From assembly GCA_002298075.1 (NCBI GenBank), contig DBLW01000042.1, forward strand, positions 1 through 5,493: a DNA stretch of 5,493 nucleotides, written 5' to 3'. Made by a program: the position numbers and the translations under genes. The first letter of the stretch is position 1; each line of letters starts with the position of its first letter. Below, piece after piece: positions 5,043 to 5,493 of this stretch. Origin of the DNA: Bacteroidales bacterium UBA714 (GTDB lineage Bacteria; Bacteroidota; Bacteroidia; Bacteroidales; UBA932). Under the pieces are notes generated by a model, which was not told the origin of the DNA, searched no databases, and saw only the letters and a list, made by a program, of their open reading frames with translations.

Positions 5043-5312
5043 ATGGCAAAAGAATCAATGAAAGCCCGCGAAGTTAAACGCGCGAAATTGGTTGCGAAAT
5101 ACGCCGCTAAGAGGCAGGCTCTCAAGGAAGCCGGCGACTGGGCAGCTCTTGACAAGCTTCCTAAGAACTCGGCACCTTGCCGCATGCACAACCGCTGTTC
5201 TCTCACCGGACGTCCGAAAGGATATATGCGCATGTTCGGCATCAGCCGTATCCAGTTCCGTGAGATGGCGAGCAACGGTCTCATCCCAGGCGTCAAGAAA
5301 GCAAGCTGGTAA
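5043..5312 (+). CDS. rpsN: 30S ribosomal protein S14 (uS14), zinc-free form
   Basis: An 89-residue small-subunit protein of the head domain needed for late 30S assembly. It starts MAKESMKAREVKRAKLVAKY and ends with the highly conserved GISRIQFREMASNGLIPGVKK followed by ASW. The central segment has CRMHNRC (46-52) followed by SLTGRPKGY. The two CxxC pairs of the zinc-binding paralogue are missing, so this is the C-minus, zinc-independent type, normal for Bacteroidota in this operon position. It starts 14 nt after rplE, with GAGAACGAG just before the ATG. A 107-nt spacer follows before rpsH. Confidence 0.96.
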   Translation: MAKESMKAREVKRAKLVAKYAAKRQALKEAGDWAALDKLPKNSAPCRMHNRCSLTGRPKGYMRMFGISRIQFREMASNGLIPGVKKASW

Positions 5313-5329
5313 CATATAGCCTGAAAAGG

Positions 5330-5346
5330 TCCGCCAATGCGGCGGA
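5330..5346 (+). promoter_or_regulatory. GC-rich hairpin in the rpsN-rpsH spacer
   Basis: TCCGCC (5330-5335) pairs perfectly with GGCGGA (5341-5346) around the 5-nt loop AATGC. It begins 17 nt after the rpsN stop. An A-run rather than a T-run follows on the plus strand, so it is not a standard terminator. It may be an mRNA processing or stability element, or part of a regulatory fold. Confidence 0.5.
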
Positions 5347-5377
5347 AAATCATAATTAACAAACAATTTGGATATCG

Positions 5378-5394
5378 GGCGCATCCGTTGCGTC
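5378..5394 (+). promoter_or_regulatory. Second hairpin before rpsH
   Basis: GGCGCA (5378-5383) pairs with TGCGTC (5389-5394) over 6 bp including one G-U, closing the 5-nt loop TCCGT. It lies about 25 nt before the rpsH start and is followed by GGTTTCTGT, a weak T-rich stretch. Because S8 is the known translational repressor of the spc operon in E. coli, a structured site directly before rpsH is a candidate control element, but no S8 consensus could be confirmed by eye. Confidence 0.45.
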
Positions 5395-5419
5395 GGTTTC
5401 TGTAAAAACAAAAGTAAAA

Positions 5420-5493
5420 ATGACTGATCCAATTGCAGACTTCCTCACAAGGGTACGTAATGCTTACCTTGCAGGAAAAAAGATTGTGGAGAT
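5420..5493 (+). CDS. rpsH: 30S ribosomal protein S8 (uS8), N-terminal fragment
   Basis: The first 24 codons read MTDPIADFLTRVRNAYLAGK and then KIVE, the standard S8 N-terminus; the window ends inside the gene. S8 is a primary 16S rRNA-binding protein of the central domain and in E. coli represses its own operon. The start is preceded by the very A-rich leader TAAAAACAAAAGTAAAA with no Shine-Dalgarno, a usual initiation context in Bacteroidota. It follows rpsN in the canonical spc order. Confidence 0.95.
   Translation, partial: MTDPIADFLTRVRNAYLAGKKIVE

Noticed and set aside
5043..5312. rpsN as a defective S14 lacking its zinc ligands
   Set aside because: The absence of CxxC pairs is the normal zinc-independent S14 type. 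Length and conserved C-terminus are intact.
5330..5346. Terminator ending transcription after rpsN
   Set aside because: The stem is good but is followed by AAAATCAT rather than a T-tract, and rpsH continues the operon in the same direction.

Overview
The window looks like chromosomal DNA from a member of Bacteroidota, most likely order Bacteroidales. Four things point that way. The two candidate promoters carry a Bacteroidota-type -7 box (TAnnTTTG). Most starts have A-rich leaders rather than Shine-Dalgarno sequences. Two families largely confined to this phylum are present (DUF3098 and DUF4294). The ribosomal proteins also read like Bacteroidales versions. No phage, insertion sequence, CRISPR array, tRNA or rRNA was seen.

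Left part (1-1882, + strand): a tightly packed envelope cluster. It holds the last codons of a probable ftsX, a small DUF3098 membrane protein, uppP (undecaprenyl-diphosphate phosphatase) and lpxH (UDP-2,3-diacylglucosamine hydrolase). Gaps between these genes are 6, 9 and 2 nt, so they are probably one operon. Together they touch division-site peptidoglycan remodelling, recycling of the C55 lipid carrier and lipid A synthesis.

Middle (1822-2834): a convergent minus-strand gene for a secreted DUF4294 protein of unknown function. Its 3' end overlaps the end of lpxH by 61 nt. An intrinsic-terminator-like hairpin sits inside its reading frame, before its stop codon. It is followed by a 350-nt intergenic region with divergent promoters, a pair of imperfect direct repeats and small hairpins.

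Right part (2835-5493, + strand): rplP-rpmC-rpsQ-rplN-rplX-rplE-rpsN-rpsH (truncated by the window edge). This is the canonical order of the end of the S10 operon running into the spc operon, and all intact genes look complete and functional. The unusual point is that rplP has no rpsC upstream. It starts its own transcription unit behind a strong candidate promoter and an 85-nt structured leader, so the S10-spc cluster appears broken between rpsC and rplP. The rpsN-rpsH gap (107 nt) is also long for this operon and contains two hairpins.

I found no clearly new multi-gene system. The points most worth checking are the split ribosomal operon with its own leader, the terminator inside the DUF4294 coding frame, and the structured rpsN-rpsH spacer.
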